NCBI RefSeq assembly: GCF_900291975.1
Contig: NZ_OMPN01000001.1
Coordinates: forward strand, 1,922,001-1,986,000
Source of the DNA: Agathobaculum massiliense
GTDB taxonomy: Bacteria; Bacillota; Clostridia; Oscillospirales; Butyricicoccaceae
Direction: 5' to 3'
DNA: 64,000 nt
The stretch's first letter is position 1. Every line of letters starts with the position of its first letter. The translations under genes and the position numbers were made by a program. The notes under the pieces were generated by a model. It did no database searches. It was not told where the DNA came from and saw only the letters and a list, made by a program, of their open reading frames with translations. Below, in pieces: positions 52,282 through 61,096 of this stretch.

Positions 52282-54399
52282 ATGAAGAAGAAAAGCGCAT
52301 CGCCGGCCGGCGGGAAGCGGAGTAAGCTCTTCTATTCGGGAAGAGACTGCCGCGCGTATGACTATATGGGCGCGCACCCGCTGGTGCAGGACGGCGAACC
52401 AGGATACCTGTTCCGTGTTTACGCGCCGGAGGCCGAAAAGGTTTCGGTCATGGGCGAATTCAACGGCTGGGACCGTGAAGTGGATTACATGGAGCGGGAC
52501 GAGCAGGGCATCTGGGAAAAATTTATCCCGCATGTTCCGGAATATGCCGCATATAAGTATAGCGTATGGGCAAAATCGGGCGATGTGTTCGATAAATCCG
52601 ATCCCTACGGCTTCCACGCCGAAACCCGCCCGGGCAACGCCTCCAAGGTGTTCGACATCGAGGGCTACGAATGGAGCGACACCTCCTGGATGGAATGGCG
52701 CAAAAGCCATCTGCCCTACTCCAGTCCGGTGAATATTTACGAATGCCATCTCGGCTCCTGGAAGCTGCATGAGGACGGGAACTTCTATTCCTACCGCCAG
52801 CTTGCGGACGAGCTGGTACCCTATGTCAAGGAAATGGGCTATACCCATATCGAATTCATGCCCCTGACCGAATACCCGTTCGACGGTTCGTGGGGGTATC
52901 AGGTCATCGGCTATTTCGCGGCGACAAGCCGCTACGGTACGCCCAAGGATCTGATGTACCTGATCGACAAGGCGCACCAGGCCGGCATCGGCGTCATCAT
53001 GGACTGGGTGCCGGCGCATTTCCCCAAGGATGGATGCGGGCTGGTCGAGTTTGACGGCTCGTATCTGTACGAATACGCCGACCCGCTCAAGATGGAGCAC
53101 AAGGAATGGGGGACGCGCGTGTTCGATTACGGCAAGGTGTCCACGCGCAACCTGCTGTTCTCCTCCGCGATGTTCTGGATCGAAAAATTCCATATGGACG
53201 GCCTTCGCGTGGACGCGGTCGCCTCCATGCTGTATCTGGATTACAACCGCCAGCATGAATGGCGCCCCAATATCCACGGCGGCCGCGAGAACCTGGAAGC
53301 CATCGATTTCCTGCGCCTGCTCAACGAGTATATCCTGACCGACCATCCGGACGTCATGATGATCGCGGAGGAATCCACCGCCTGGCCGATGGTCACCAAG
53401 CCGGGCTACGACGGCGGCCTGGGCTTCAATTTCAAGTGGAACATGGGCTGGATGAACGACATGCTGTGCTACTGCTCGGCGGATCCGTTCTTCCGCAAGG
53501 ATATGCACGACAAGATCACGTTCTCGTTCATGTACGCGTTTTCGGAGAATTATATCCTCCCGCTGTCGCATGACGAGGTGGTGCATGGAAAGTCCTCGCT
53601 GATCGGCAAGATGCCCGACCCGTATGAGAATAAATTCGGCGGCCTGCGTGCGCTGTACGGCTACATGGCCGCGCACCCGGGCAAGAAGATGCTGTTCATG
53701 GGCGGCGAATTCGCGCAGTTCTCCGAATGGGCCTATCAGCGCGGGCTGGATTGGATGCTGCTGGATTATCCGGCGCATAAGCAGATGCAGACCTATGTTA
53801 AGGCGCTCAACCATTTCTATCTGGAAACGCCGCAGCTCTGGGAGCAGGATACCGACTGGCGCGGCTTTGAATGGATCAGTCATGAGGACAACCGCAATAA
53901 CATCATTGCGTTCCGGCGGATCGCGGCAGATGGAAGCGATATCGTGATCGTGGTCAACTTCTCGCCGGAGATGCAGGAGGTCTACCGCATCGGCGTGCCG
54001 TTCGCGGGCAGCTATGAGGAAATCTTTACCTCGGACAGGACGGAATTCGGCGGCAGCGGCCTGTCCAACGGCAGGGTGAGGAGCGAAAACAAGCCGCTGC
54101 ACGGGCAGGAGCAGTCCATCAGGATCCAGATTCCGCGGTTCGGCGTGCTGTTCTTCAAGGGCAAGCCGCGCGCCAAGCGCCGCACCAAGGCCGAGATCGA
54201 AGCGGCCAAGAAAGCCGCGGAAGCCCAAAAGGGCAAAACGTCCAAGGCGGTCGCCAAGACGGGGACGCGCGCAGTGCGGGCAACCGGCACCAGGGCAGTG
54301 GCGAAAACGGGCGAAAAAGCCGTTGCCAAGACCGGCACGCGGGCGGTCGCCAAACCGGCGGAAAAGGCGCCGGCTGTCCGTCCGGACGGGGAAAAGTAG
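52282..54399 (+). CDS. glgB: 1,4-alpha-glucan branching enzyme with repetitive basic tail
   Basis: A 705-residue GH13 enzyme that makes alpha-1,6 branches in glycogen. The N-terminal CBM48 (YLFRVYAPEAEKVSVMGEFN), the catalytic barrel with FHMDGLRVDAVASMLYLDY (nucleophile Asp), MMIAEESTAWP (acid Glu) and LPLSHDEVVHGK are all present. The normal enzyme ends near residue 630. A further 70-80 residues are Lys/Ala/Thr-rich, with repeats of AVAKTGTRAV type, which is unusual. First gene of the glgBCDAP operon. Confidence 0.96.
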   Translation: MKKKSASPAGGKRSKLFYSGRDCRAYDYMGAHPLVQDGEPGYLFRVYAPEAEKVSVMGEFNGWDREVDYMERDEQGIWEKFIPHVPEYAAYKYSVWAKSGDVFDKSDPYGFHAETRPGNASKVFDIEGYEWSDTSWMEWRKSHLPYSSPVNIYECHLGSWKLHEDGNFYSYRQLADELVPYVKEMGYTHIEFMPLTEYPFDGSWGYQVIGYFAATSRYGTPKDLMYLIDKAHQAGIGVIMDWVPAHFPKDGCGLVEFDGSYLYEYADPLKMEHKEWGTRVFDYGKVSTRNLLFSSAMFWIEKFHMDGLRVDAVASMLYLDYNRQHEWRPNIHGGRENLEAIDFLRLLNEYILTDHPDVMMIAEESTAWPMVTKPGYDGGLGFNFKWNMGWMNDMLCYCSADPFFRKDMHDKITFSFMYAFSENYILPLSHDEVVHGKSSLIGKMPDPYENKFGGLRALYGYMAAHPGKKMLFMGGEFAQFSEWAYQRGLDWMLLDYPAHKQMQTYVKALNHFYLETPQLWEQDTDWRGFEWISHEDNRNNIIAFRRIAADGSDIVIVVNFSPEMQEVYRIGVPFAGSYEEIFTSDRTEFGGSGLSNGRVRSENKPLHGQEQSIRIQIPRFGVLFFKGKPRAKRRTKAEIEAAKKAAEAQKGKTSKAVAKTGTRAVRATGTRAVAKTGEKAVAKTGTRAVAKPAEKAPAVRPDGEK

Positions 54400-54457
54400 G
54401 AAAAATGCCGTTCCCACGGCATATATAGAGTAAACCGCAGAAAAAGGAGAGTCATCA

Positions 54458-55669
54458 ATGTATCGGAAAAAAGAATGCGTGGCCATGCTGCTCGCAGGTG
54501 GACAGGGCAGCCGCCTGTATGTGCTGACGAAGAACGTCGCCAAGCCCGCGGTACCGTTTGGGGGCAAGTACCGCATTATCGACTTCCCGCTGTCCAACTG
54601 CACCAATTCGGGCATTGATACGGTGGGCGTACTCACGCAGTACGAGCCGCATGTGCTCAACGCCTATATCGGTTCGGGCCAGACCTGGGACCTCGACCGC
54701 CTGCGCGGCGGCGTGTACGTCCTGCCGCCGTACCAGAAGGGCAAGGCCTCCGAGTGGTACAAGGGTACGGCGAACGCGATCTACCAGAATATCGCATTTA
54801 TCGACGAGTACGACCCCGAATATGTGCTGATCCTTTCAGGCGACCATATCTACAAGATGAACTACAACAAGATGCTGCAGCAGCACAAGCAGACCGGCGC
54901 GGACGCGACCATCGCGGTGCTGGACGTGCCGCTGGCCGAGGCGTCCCGCTTCGGCATCATGAACTGCAAGCCGGACGGCACGATCTATGAATTCGAGGAA
55001 AAGCCCAAGAACCCGAAGTCCACGCTGGCGTCCATGGGCATTTATATCTTCTCCTGGAAAAAGCTGCGCCAGTATCTGATCGAGGACGAGGAGAACAAGA
55101 AGTCCTCCAACGACTTCGGCAAGGATATCATTCCGACCATGCTGGGCAACGGGGAGAAGATGGTCTCCTATCGGTTCGAGGGCTACTGGAAGGACGTCGG
55201 CACGATCGAATCCCTGTGGGAAGCCAACATGGACCTGCTCTCGCCGAATTCCGGACTCAACCTCAAGGACGATAGCTGGAAGATCTACGGCCGCACCACG
55301 GGCTCGCCCCCGCACTTTACGGCCAAGGACGCGGTCGTCAAGCACACGCTGCTTTCCGAGGGCTGTGAGATCGCGGGCGACGTTTCCGAATCCGTGCTGT
55401 TCTCGGATGTGAAGATCGCAAGGGGGGCAAAGGTCGAGTACTCCATCCTTATGCCGGGCGCGGTTGTGGAAGAGGGCGCGACCGTGCAGTATTCGATCGT
55501 GGCGGAGAACGCCGTGATCGCCAAGGACGCGGTCGTCGGAGGCAGCCCGTCGGATGGCGACGTGGAAAAATGGGGCGTTGCCGTTGTCGCAGAGGGCGTG
55601 CGCATCGGACGCGGCGCCAAGCTGGCAGCGAAGGAAATGGCAGACGAAGACCTGCCGGACATGATTTAA
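54458..55669 (+). CDS. glgC: glucose-1-phosphate adenylyltransferase
   Basis: A 403-residue ADP-glucose pyrophosphorylase, the committing step of glycogen synthesis. The start [39 protein letters not shown], and [10 protein letters not shown] identify it; the C-terminal half is a left-handed beta helix. In [10 protein letters not shown], Tyr replaces the usual Gly/Ser or Lys after RL, a small deviation. AAAGGAG precedes ATG 54458. Confidence 0.97.
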   Translation: MYRKKECVAMLLAGGQGSRLYVLTKNVAKPAVPFGGKYRIIDFPLSNCTNSGIDTVGVLTQYEPHVLNAYIGSGQTWDLDRLRGGVYVLPPYQKGKASEWYKGTANAIYQNIAFIDEYDPEYVLILSGDHIYKMNYNKMLQQHKQTGADATIAVLDVPLAEASRFGIMNCKPDGTIYEFEEKPKNPKSTLASMGIYIFSWKKLRQYLIEDEENKKSSNDFGKDIIPTMLGNGEKMVSYRFEGYWKDVGTIESLWEANMDLLSPNSGLNLKDDSWKIYGRTTGSPPHFTAKDAVVKHTLLSEGCEIAGDVSESVLFSDVKIARGAKVEYSILMPGAVVEEGATVQYSIVAENAVIAKDAVVGGSPSDGDVEKWGVAVVAEGVRIGRGAKLAAKEMADEDLPDMI

Positions 55670-55679
55670 GGGGGCGGAC

Positions 55680-56810
55680 ATGATGAACAGTGTTTTAGGC
55701 ATCATCATTGCGTTTGACAATGACAACGATCTGCGTGAGATCACCGAGCACCGCACGGTGGGCGCGGTGCAGTGGGGCGGCCGGTACCGCATCATCGATT
55801 TTATGCTGTCCAATATGGTCAATTCCGGGATTTACCGCATCGGCGTGCTGATGAAGGACAAGTATCAGTCCCTGATCGACCACATCAGCAACGCAAAGGA
55901 CTGGGACCTGTCCCGCAAGAACTCGGGCGTCACCCTGCTGCCGCCGTATTCGTATGCGCGCAAGGCCTCGCCGCTCGTCACCGGCGAGTACCGCGGCAAG
56001 ATCGACGCGCTGGCCGGCGCGGTCGATTTCCTGCAGAAAAACAAGGCGGATTACGTTGTGGTCGCGGACGGCGATATCGTCGCCAACGTCCCGCTGGACG
56101 ACGTACTCGACCGGCATATCAAATCCGGCGCGGACCTGACCATGGTCTGCACCAAGAAGCAGAAGGATTCCCCGTATGCGACCTATGTTGAGCTGAACCG
56201 CAAAAAGGAAGCGGTCGATATCCGCGTGGGCGATTCCAACGAGGGCAAGTGCAAGCACACCTCGCTCGGCATCTATGTGATGAGCCGCCAGTACCTCATC
56301 CACATGCTCTCCGACTGCGTTACACACAACTGCATCCACTTCGAGCGCGAGTTCCTGACCCGCGCGCAGATGGACGGCACGGTCGCCGGCTACCTGTTCA
56401 ACGAATACGCGGTCAAGATCGAGGATACGTTCGATTATTTCCGCTCGAACATGGATATGCTCGATAAGGAGGTGCGGGACGAGGTGTTTCTGCGCACCCG
56501 CCCGATCCTGACCCGCATCAAGGACGAGGCGCCCGCGTATTATGGCGACAAGGCCGAGGTGGAGGACAGCCTGATCGCGGACGGCTGTACGATCGAGGGC
56601 TATGTGAAAAACTGCATCCTGTTCCGCGACGTGGTGATCGAAAAGGGCGCAAAGGTCGAGGACTGCATCATCATGGAGGGCGGGCGTATCCTGTCCGACG
56701 CGTCGCTGCGCCATGTGATCACGGATCGCAACGTCATCGTCCGCAACGGACGCACCATGATGGGCCATGAGAACTACCCGATCACGATTGCCAAAAACGC
56801 TACAGTTTGA
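55680..56810 (+). CDS. glgD: GlgD, regulatory/second subunit of ADP-glucose pyrophosphorylase
   Basis: A 376-residue GlgC paralogue. The catalytic loop is altered (SVLGIIIAFDNDNDLREITE instead of the GGxGxRL loop), so it is probably a modulatory partner of GlgC, as in Bacillota GlgC/GlgD heteromers. The beta-helix C terminus is preserved (NCILFRDVVIEKGAKVEDCI). ATG 55680 follows AAGGGGG. It lies 10 bp after glgC. Confidence 0.95.
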   Translation: MMNSVLGIIIAFDNDNDLREITEHRTVGAVQWGGRYRIIDFMLSNMVNSGIYRIGVLMKDKYQSLIDHISNAKDWDLSRKNSGVTLLPPYSYARKASPLVTGEYRGKIDALAGAVDFLQKNKADYVVVADGDIVANVPLDDVLDRHIKSGADLTMVCTKKQKDSPYATYVELNRKKEAVDIRVGDSNEGKCKHTSLGIYVMSRQYLIHMLSDCVTHNCIHFEREFLTRAQMDGTVAGYLFNEYAVKIEDTFDYFRSNMDMLDKEVRDEVFLRTRPILTRIKDEAPAYYGDKAEVEDSLIADGCTIEGYVKNCILFRDVVIEKGAKVEDCIIMEGGRILSDASLRHVITDRNVIVRNGRTMMGHENYPITIAKNATV

Positions 56811-56986
56811 TCAAGAAATTGTTAAAACCATGACAAAAAGGCCAAAATGAGGCTGTAAAGCGAGAAATGTTCGTTGAATTTCCCTATATTGCAGGGAGAC
56901 AGAATTTAGTATAATGAAAATACCGAGGTACGGAAGCGGGGGCCTCTCCCCGCTTTCGCGCCGCCTATTGGGGAGGCTCGGCTCTT
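56811..56986 (+). promoter_or_regulatory. glgA upstream region with leader hairpin
   Basis: TATAAT near 56910 preceded by TTGCAG (15-bp spacer) may be an internal promoter. The leader then has AAGCGGGG/CCCCGCTT (near 56934-56964). Its GCCTCTCCCC could instead pair with GGGGAGGC, the ribosome site of glgA. This could allow translational control, but it is only a structural reading. Confidence 0.45.
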
Positions 56987-58423
56987 ATGAAAATCATGTA
57001 CGTTACCAGCGAATGCGCCCCGTTTGTAAAAACCGGCGGCTTGGGCGATGTCGCGGGCTCTCTGCCCAAGGCCCTCGCGGCAAAGGGACACGACGTGCGC
57101 GTGTTCTGCCCCCTGTATTCGTCGATCGGCCAGGAATGGCGGGAAAAGTTTTATTACCTGAAAAACGCCTATGTGCGTTTGGGCTGGCGTAACCAGTACT
57201 GCGGTGTGTTCCGCTATGAGTTGGATGGCGTGACTTTCTATTTCATCGACAACGAGTACTATTTCGCCCGTGGCCAAGTCTATGGCGAGTATGACGACGC
57301 GGAGCGCTTCGCCTATTTTTCCAAGGCGGTACTCGAGGTACTGCCCGACCTGGAATGGAAGCCGGATGTCATCAACTGCAACGACTGGCAATCCGCGCTG
57401 GTGCCGGTGTACTATAACCTGATGTTCTCCGCGCGCCCCTTCTATGAGAATATCAAGACCGTGTTCACCATCCACAATATCCAGTACCAGGGCCGCTACG
57501 GCCGCGAGATCCTCGAGTATGTGCTTGGCATCGACGACGCGCATTTCCGCTCCGGCTTCATGGCGATGGACGGGGACGTCAACCTGATGAAGGCCGCGAT
57601 CGTGGCCTCCACCGCGGTCACAACGGTTTCGCCTACCTACGCGGCCGAGATACAGACCGAGTATTATGGCTACCGCCTGGATTCCGTGCTGCGCATGAAC
57701 AGCTACAAGCTGCACGGAATCCTCAACGGCATCGATATGGATGCGTTCAATCCGGAAACCGACCCCAAGCTGTTCAAAAACTACGGGCCGCGCAATCCGG
57801 AGGACAAGACGGTCAACAAGCTCGAGCTGCTCAAGCTCTGCGGCCTGGAGGGCGACGAGAACACGCCGGTCATCGGCATGGTCACCCGTTTTGTGGACCA
57901 GAAGGGCCTGGACCTGATCGAAGCCGTGCTGCACGATATCCTGTCCGACGACCTGCGGCTGATCGTGCTGGGCAAAGGCGACTGGCGGTACGAGCAGATG
58001 TTCCTGGAGGCCAAGCGCCGCTATCCGGCCAAGATCTCCGCGTCCATCATGTTCTCGGGCGACTTGGCCAACCGCATTTACGGCGGCTGCGACATGTTCC
58101 TGATGCCGTCCAAATTCGAACCGTGCGGGCTGGCGCAGATGATCTCGCTGCGCTACGGCACCATCCCGATCGTGCGTGAGACCGGCGGCCTGAAGGACAC
58201 CGTGCAGGCGTTTGTCGATTACGCCGGCACGGGCAACGGCTTCACCTTCGCCAGCTATAACGCGCATGACATGCTGCATGTGATCCGCGAGGCCTGCGGC
58301 GTGTTCCGCTATAACAAGCCCGCGTGGAACAAATTGATGCTCCAGGGCATGAAGAGCGACTTCAGCTGGGGCAGCTCGGCTGATAAATACATAGAGGTTT
58401 ACCACTCTGCCCTGGGGTGGTAA
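56987..58423 (+). CDS. glgA: glycogen synthase, GT5
   Basis: A 478-residue ADP-glucose-dependent synthase. The start KIMYVTSECAPFVKTGGLGD (the K-x-GGL substrate loop), FTIHNIQYQGRYG, and the C-terminal PSKFEPCGLAQMISLRYGTI, RETGGLKDTVQAF are diagnostic. GGGGAGG precedes ATG 56987. It extends glycogen chains from the GlgC/D product. Confidence 0.97.
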   Translation: MKIMYVTSECAPFVKTGGLGDVAGSLPKALAAKGHDVRVFCPLYSSIGQEWREKFYYLKNAYVRLGWRNQYCGVFRYELDGVTFYFIDNEYYFARGQVYGEYDDAERFAYFSKAVLEVLPDLEWKPDVINCNDWQSALVPVYYNLMFSARPFYENIKTVFTIHNIQYQGRYGREILEYVLGIDDAHFRSGFMAMDGDVNLMKAAIVASTAVTTVSPTYAAEIQTEYYGYRLDSVLRMNSYKLHGILNGIDMDAFNPETDPKLFKNYGPRNPEDKTVNKLELLKLCGLEGDENTPVIGMVTRFVDQKGLDLIEAVLHDILSDDLRLIVLGKGDWRYEQMFLEAKRRYPAKISASIMFSGDLANRIYGGCDMFLMPSKFEPCGLAQMISLRYGTIPIVRETGGLKDTVQAFVDYAGTGNGFTFASYNAHDMLHVIREACGVFRYNKPAWNKLMLQGMKSDFSWGSSADKYIEVYHSALGW

Positions 58424-58462
58424 AACCCGCAAAGCAAATTAAGTGAGGAGACAAGAGATACC

Positions 58463-60910
58463 ATGCCAAAGAACCTGTACACCAAGAATGCGCTGAAAGA
58501 GGCCATCGCCGGCAAGCTGCAGCGGCATTTTGCCTGCGAAGTGGCGGACGCCACCAAGGATCAGATTTATGAGGCCTGCGCGCTCGTTGTCCGCGACGCG
58601 CTGACCGAGCATATGATCCAGACCCAGAACGAGGTCGAAAAATATGGGGAGCGGCAGGTGCATTACCTGTGCATGGAATTTCTTGTCGGCCGCAGCCTGC
58701 GCAACAACGCTTATAATCTGGGCATGCTGGACGAATTGACCGCGGCGCTCAAGGAAATGGGCTACGAGATGGCCGATATCTTCGAGCAGGAGGCCGACCC
58801 CGGCCTCGGCAACGGCGGCCTGGGCCGCCTGGCCGCCTGCTATATGGACGGTATGGCCACTACGGGCGTGCGCGGCACAGGCTACTCCATCCGCTATGAG
58901 CACGGCATCTTCAAGCAGAAGATCGAGGACGGGCAGCAGGTGGAGCTGCCGGATTCCTGGCTCGCTTCCGGCGACGTATGGCAGATACCGGCCATGGACG
59001 ATACCCGCGAGGTCAGGATCGGCGGTACGATCGATACCCATTTTGACGAAAACGGAAAGCTGGTCGTGGAATACCACGATTACACGCCGGTGCTGGCGGT
59101 GCCGTATGATATGCCGATCTCGGGCTATGATACGGGCAACATCGCGCGCCTGCGCCTGTGGGAGGCAAAAAGCCCGATTGCGCTGGATATGAAGCTGTTC
59201 TCCTCCGGCGAATACCTCAAGGCGCTGGAAAAGCACGCCATGGCGGAGACGATCTCCATGGTCCTGTATCCGGAGGATAACCATCGCGAGGGCCAGTCCC
59301 TGCGCCTGAAGCAGCAGTATTTTCTGGTTTCGGCGACGCTGCAGGATATCTGTGCCAAGCACAAGGCCAAGTACGGCACGCTCGCCAACTTTGCGCACAA
59401 GCATGTGCTGCACATCAACGACACCCATCCGACGCTGGTCATCCCCGAGCTGATGCGTATTCTGATGGACGATAACGATATGTCCTGGGAAAATGCGTGG
59501 AACATCACCAGCCAGTCGGTCGCCTATACCAACCATACGGTCATGCCCGAGGCGCTGGAGTGCTGGCCGGTATCGCTCGTGCAGGAGCTGATGCCGCGCA
59601 TCATGCAGATCATCCACGAGATCAACGAGCGCTTCTGTCGGGACCTGTGGAACTACTTCCCGAACGATTTCCAGAAGATCTCCAGGCTCGCCATCGTGTC
59701 GGACGGGATCGTCCGCATGGCGCATCTGGCCATCGCCGGCTCGTTCTCGATCAACGGCGTGTCCGCGCTGCATTCAGACATCCTCAAGGAGCGCGTGTTC
59801 AAGGATTTCTACACGATCTATCCGGCGAAGTTCCGCAACGTTACCAACGGCATTGCGCACCGCCGCTGGCTGTGCGAGGCCAACCCGAAGCTGGCCGCGC
59901 TGATCGAGAGCAAGATCGGCAAGGGCTACCGCAAGCACCCCTCCGAGCTACAGGTACTCGCCAACTATGGCGAGGATAAGGCGCTGCTCGCCCAGCTCGG
60001 CCAGATCAAGCGCGACAACAAGCTGCGCCTGGCGGAGTATATTAAGGAGCATAACGGCATCGAGGTCAACATGGACTCGATTTTCGACGTGCAGGTCAAG
60101 CGCCTGCATGAGTACAAGCGCCAGATGCTCAACATTCTGCATATTATCTCGCTGTACCACAAGCTCAAGGATAACCCGGGCATGGACTTCGTGCCGCGCA
60201 CGTTTGTTTTCGGCTCCAAGGCCGCGCCGGGCTATGCGGTGGCGAAAAAGACCATCCAGCTCATCCATTCGATCGCCAATATGATTAACAACGATCCGGA
60301 TATCGGGGATAAGCTCAAGGTTGTGTTCATCGAGGATTACAAGGTCTCCTTGGCGGAAATGATCATGCCGGCCGCGGAGATCTCCGAGCAGATCTCGATC
60401 GCGGGCAAGGAAGCCTCCGGCACGGGCAACATGAAGTTCATGATGAACGGCGCGCTGACCATCGGCACGATGGACGGCGCCAACGTGGAGATCTGCGAGG
60501 CCGTGGGCCGCGAGAATATCTTCATTTTCGGCATGGAAACGCCCGAGGCCGAGGCGCTCGCCGCTTCCGGCAACTATGAGCCTATGCTGATCTACCAGAA
60601 CGATCCGGTCATCAAGCGCGTGATGGATCATATGATCCACGGCTTTGGCGATGGGGTGGATTATACCGACCTGGCGAACCTGCTGCTGCACGGCGGCAAC
60701 GGCGGGCCGGCCGACCGGTATATGAGCCTGAAGGACTTCTCCTCCTACGCGGTCGCGCAGGAGCGCGTGGGCGAGATGTACCGCCGGCCGGAGAACTGGA
60801 ACTATATGTCCCTGATGAATATTGCCAATTCCGGCCGTTTCGCCGCGGACCGCTCGGTCGCGGAATATGCGCAGAATATCTGGCGCGTCAAAACAAACTT
60901 TGCATTTTAA
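58463..60910 (+). CDS. glgP: glycogen phosphorylase
   Basis: An 815-residue GT35 enzyme releasing glucose-1-phosphate. The PLP lysine lies in EASGTGNMKFMMNGALTIGT; GNGGLGRLAACYMDGMATTG and HEYKRQMLNILHII are typical. Together with GlgB, C, D and A it completes a synthesis-and-breakdown operon. GTGAGGAGA precedes ATG 58463. A terminator follows at 60931-60956. Confidence 0.97.
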   Translation: MPKNLYTKNALKEAIAGKLQRHFACEVADATKDQIYEACALVVRDALTEHMIQTQNEVEKYGERQVHYLCMEFLVGRSLRNNAYNLGMLDELTAALKEMGYEMADIFEQEADPGLGNGGLGRLAACYMDGMATTGVRGTGYSIRYEHGIFKQKIEDGQQVELPDSWLASGDVWQIPAMDDTREVRIGGTIDTHFDENGKLVVEYHDYTPVLAVPYDMPISGYDTGNIARLRLWEAKSPIALDMKLFSSGEYLKALEKHAMAETISMVLYPEDNHREGQSLRLKQQYFLVSATLQDICAKHKAKYGTLANFAHKHVLHINDTHPTLVIPELMRILMDDNDMSWENAWNITSQSVAYTNHTVMPEALECWPVSLVQELMPRIMQIIHEINERFCRDLWNYFPNDFQKISRLAIVSDGIVRMAHLAIAGSFSINGVSALHSDILKERVFKDFYTIYPAKFRNVTNGIAHRRWLCEANPKLAALIESKIGKGYRKHPSELQVLANYGEDKALLAQLGQIKRDNKLRLAEYIKEHNGIEVNMDSIFDVQVKRLHEYKRQMLNILHIISLYHKLKDNPGMDFVPRTFVFGSKAAPGYAVAKKTIQLIHSIANMINNDPDIGDKLKVVFIEDYKVSLAEMIMPAAEISEQISIAGKEASGTGNMKFMMNGALTIGTMDGANVEICEAVGRENIFIFGMETPEAEALAASGNYEPMLIYQNDPVIKRVMDHMIHGFGDGVDYTDLANLLLHGGNGGPADRYMSLKDFSSYAVAQERVGEMYRRPENWNYMSLMNIANSGRFAADRSVAEYAQNIWRVKTNFAF

Positions 60911-60930
60911 AAAAACACAACAAGGGAAAG

Positions 60931-60956
60931 GGGTTGCCTGCGGGCAGCCCTTTTTT
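60931..60956 (+). terminator. terminator of the glg operon
   Basis: GGGTTGCC (60931-60938) pairs with GGGCAGCCC (60942-60950), followed by six T residues. Confidence 0.85.
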
Positions 60957-61096
60957 CTGTGGGGGAGAGCGCCGCACCTGCGGCAAAACAGTGAAGAGAT
61001 TGTGAACAAAACGACCGTACAGGCCGTTTTTTGTTTACCGGCAGGCCGTTTTGTGCTATACTATATAAAGAGTTTTTATGTTTGGGGGAACTGTTT

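Noticed and set aside
54200-54380. The GlgB tail as a frameshift artefact
   Set aside because: The frame stays open with regular repeats and codon use of the gene, and it ends just before a normal intergenic gap to glgC, so it is a real extension.
52168-54660. An 830-codon minus-strand open frame across glgB
   Set aside because: It is antisense to a clear glgB with all catalytic motifs. The peptide is Arg/His/Leu-rich without domains, as expected from high-GC antisense frames. The same applies to the long minus-strand frames at 30217-32340 and 61076-63013.
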